This document shows, one piece after another, positions 38,510 to 39,161 of a stretch of DNA of 39,161 nt. Source of the DNA: Streptomyces sp. Ru62 (GTDB lineage Bacteria > Actinomycetota > Actinomycetes > Streptomycetales > Streptomycetaceae). Position numbers and translations under genes: made by a program. Location of the stretch: NCBI RefSeq assembly GCF_002920615.1, contig NZ_PQSU01000058.1, positions 1-39,161 of the forward strand, written 5' to 3'. The notes beneath the pieces were generated by a model. It did no database searches. It was not told the origin of the DNA and saw only the letters and a program-made list of their open reading frames with translations. How positions within the stretch are numbered: position 1 is the first letter of the stretch; each line of letters begins with the position of its first letter.

Positions 38510-39154
38510 TCATACCAGCAGGTCGAGCAACTGGTCCATGCGTGAGAAGAGTTGACCGGCACCCGCGAGCTTCGCCGCCGGCGTCATCGCGGTGAACCCG
38601 TACACGTCCATCCCGGCCGCCACGGCCGCCTGTACGCCCAGCGGAGAGTCCTCCACGACCACGCACCGCCCGGGGGCCACACCCATCCGCTCGGCCGCAT
38701 ACAGGAACAGATCCGGCGCCGGCTTGCCCCGCCCGACATCCTCCGAGCTGAAGACGCGCTCCTCCGGGAACCACCGGTCGAGCCCCGTCGTCCGGTGCCC
38801 CACCCGGATCCGCGCGTGACTCCCCGAAGAGGCCACGCAGTACGGCACCCCGTCCGCGGCCAGCTTCTCCAGCACGCCGGCCACCCCGGGCACGGCCCGC
38901 AACTCCCGCTCGAACGCGGCGAACACCCGTGCGTGGAAGACCTCGTCGAACTCCGCCGGCAGCCGCCGTCCCGTCCGCTCCAGAACCAGGTCATGGATCC
39001 GGTGCATCGCCGACCCCATGTAATCGCGAATGGAGTCCTCGTACGACGTGGGGTGCCCCAGCTCGGTCAGATAGGCGGCCAGGAGCCGGTTGGATATGGG
39101 CTCACTGTCCACGAGGACACCATCGTTGTCGAAGATGACGAGGTCATAGCGCAT
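38510..39154 (-). CDS. HAD-family phosphatase (beta-PGM/Gph-like)
   Basis: The 214-residue protein has the HAD motifs: IFDNDGVLVDSEP with nucleophile Asp9 and Asp11, ASSGSH as the Ser motif, GKPAPDLFLYAAE with the Lys, and VVEDSPLGVQAA with the acidic pair. The cap at about 15-85 is the small helical type of subfamily IA, as in beta-phosphoglucomutase and phosphoglycolate phosphatase. Asn rather than Asp follows the nucleophile (DND), which is common in this group. The substrate is probably a sugar or glycolate phosphate. The start lies 7 bases from the window's right end, so its upstream signals cannot be seen. Confidence 0.92.
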   Translation of the reverse strand: MRYDLVIFDNDGVLVDSEPISNRLLAAYLTELGHPTSYEDSIRDYMGSAMHRIHDLVLERTGRRLPAEFDEVFHARVFAAFERELRAVPGVAGVLEKLAADGVPYCVASSGSHARIRVGHRTTGLDRWFPEERVFSSEDVGRGKPAPDLFLYAAERMGVAPGRCVVVEDSPLGVQAAVAAGMDVYGFTAMTPAAKLAGAGQLFSRMDQLLDLLV

Positions 39155-39161
39155 GAGTTCA

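Noticed and set aside
1..39161. Mobile elements, CRISPR arrays, phage or toxin-antitoxin loci
   Set aside because: No transposase, integrase, spaced repeats or toxin-antitoxin pair was recognised. RtcB and the XRE protein alone do not indicate a defence island.

Overview
The window is chromosomal DNA from a high-G+C actinomycete, almost certainly a Streptomyces. Codon third positions are mostly G or C, GTG and TTG starts are frequent, several genes look leaderless, and the gene content includes the developmental pair bldN-rsbN, the developmental gene bdtA, a rex-hemACD operon, a class I lysyl-tRNA synthetase beside argS, and the 32-residue ribosomal protein bS22. From memory, gene order from lysS to bdtA broadly follows the S. 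coelicolor core region around SCO3303-SCO3328, so most of the right half is conserved core. No insertion sequences, CRISPR arrays, tRNA or rRNA genes, attachment sites or prophage genes were seen, and no stretch longer than 300 bases lacks a gene.

Layout. (1) Bases 1-4,829 are accessory. They hold the start of a luciferase-like monooxygenase, a quinone oxidoreductase divergent from an HxlR regulator, a YnfA-type membrane protein, a short-chain dehydrogenase coupled to a 53-residue membrane peptide, and an NmrA-type reductase divergent from a TetR regulator with clear operators. (2) Bases 4,883-9,663 hold rtcB with an unusual structured leader, then two DUF3558-like lipoproteins and a DUF2637 (SpdB-like) membrane protein, bounded by two strong bidirectional terminators. 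(3) Bases 9,668-13,305 are lysS and argS, divergent. (4) Bases 13,337-18,127 hold a WYL-type regulator divergent from a VOC protein with a near-perfect operator, a DUF4253 protein, and a membrane-spanning XRE protein divergent from a DUF4232 lipoprotein. (5) Bases 18,117-26,502 are the heme block: Rex operator, then rex, hemA, hemC and hemD with stop/start overlaps, and hemB further along. A TetR/SnoaL/NmrA cassette with two palindromic operators sits between hemD and hemB. (6) Bases 26,689-33,461 hold a glutaredoxin-like protein, a HAD-IB phosphatase, bldN and rsbN, a PlsC-type acyltransferase, an NAD-dependent epimerase-like protein, bS22 and bdtA. (7) Bases 33,516-39,154 hold a phosphatase-annotated family protein, a GNAT acetyltransferase, an AcuC-type deacetylase overlapped by an MFS exporter gene, a VC0807-type membrane protein and a HAD phosphatase.

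How the parts work together. Rex senses the NADH/NAD+ ratio and its operator lies just ahead of rex-hemACD, linking heme (and so cytochrome) supply to redox state. BldN is an ECF sigma factor for aerial development, and RsbN is its membrane anti-sigma factor. A promoter-like pair CGTAAC-N17-CGTTGT upstream of rsbN suggests that BldN drives its own antagonist. Five oxidoreductase, detoxification or sensory loci share one design: a regulator divergent from its target with an inverted repeat or other repeats between them.

The least described items are the transmembrane XRE protein with its DUF4232 lipoprotein neighbour, the folded A+T-rich leader of rtcB, and the regulated cassette placed inside the heme cluster.
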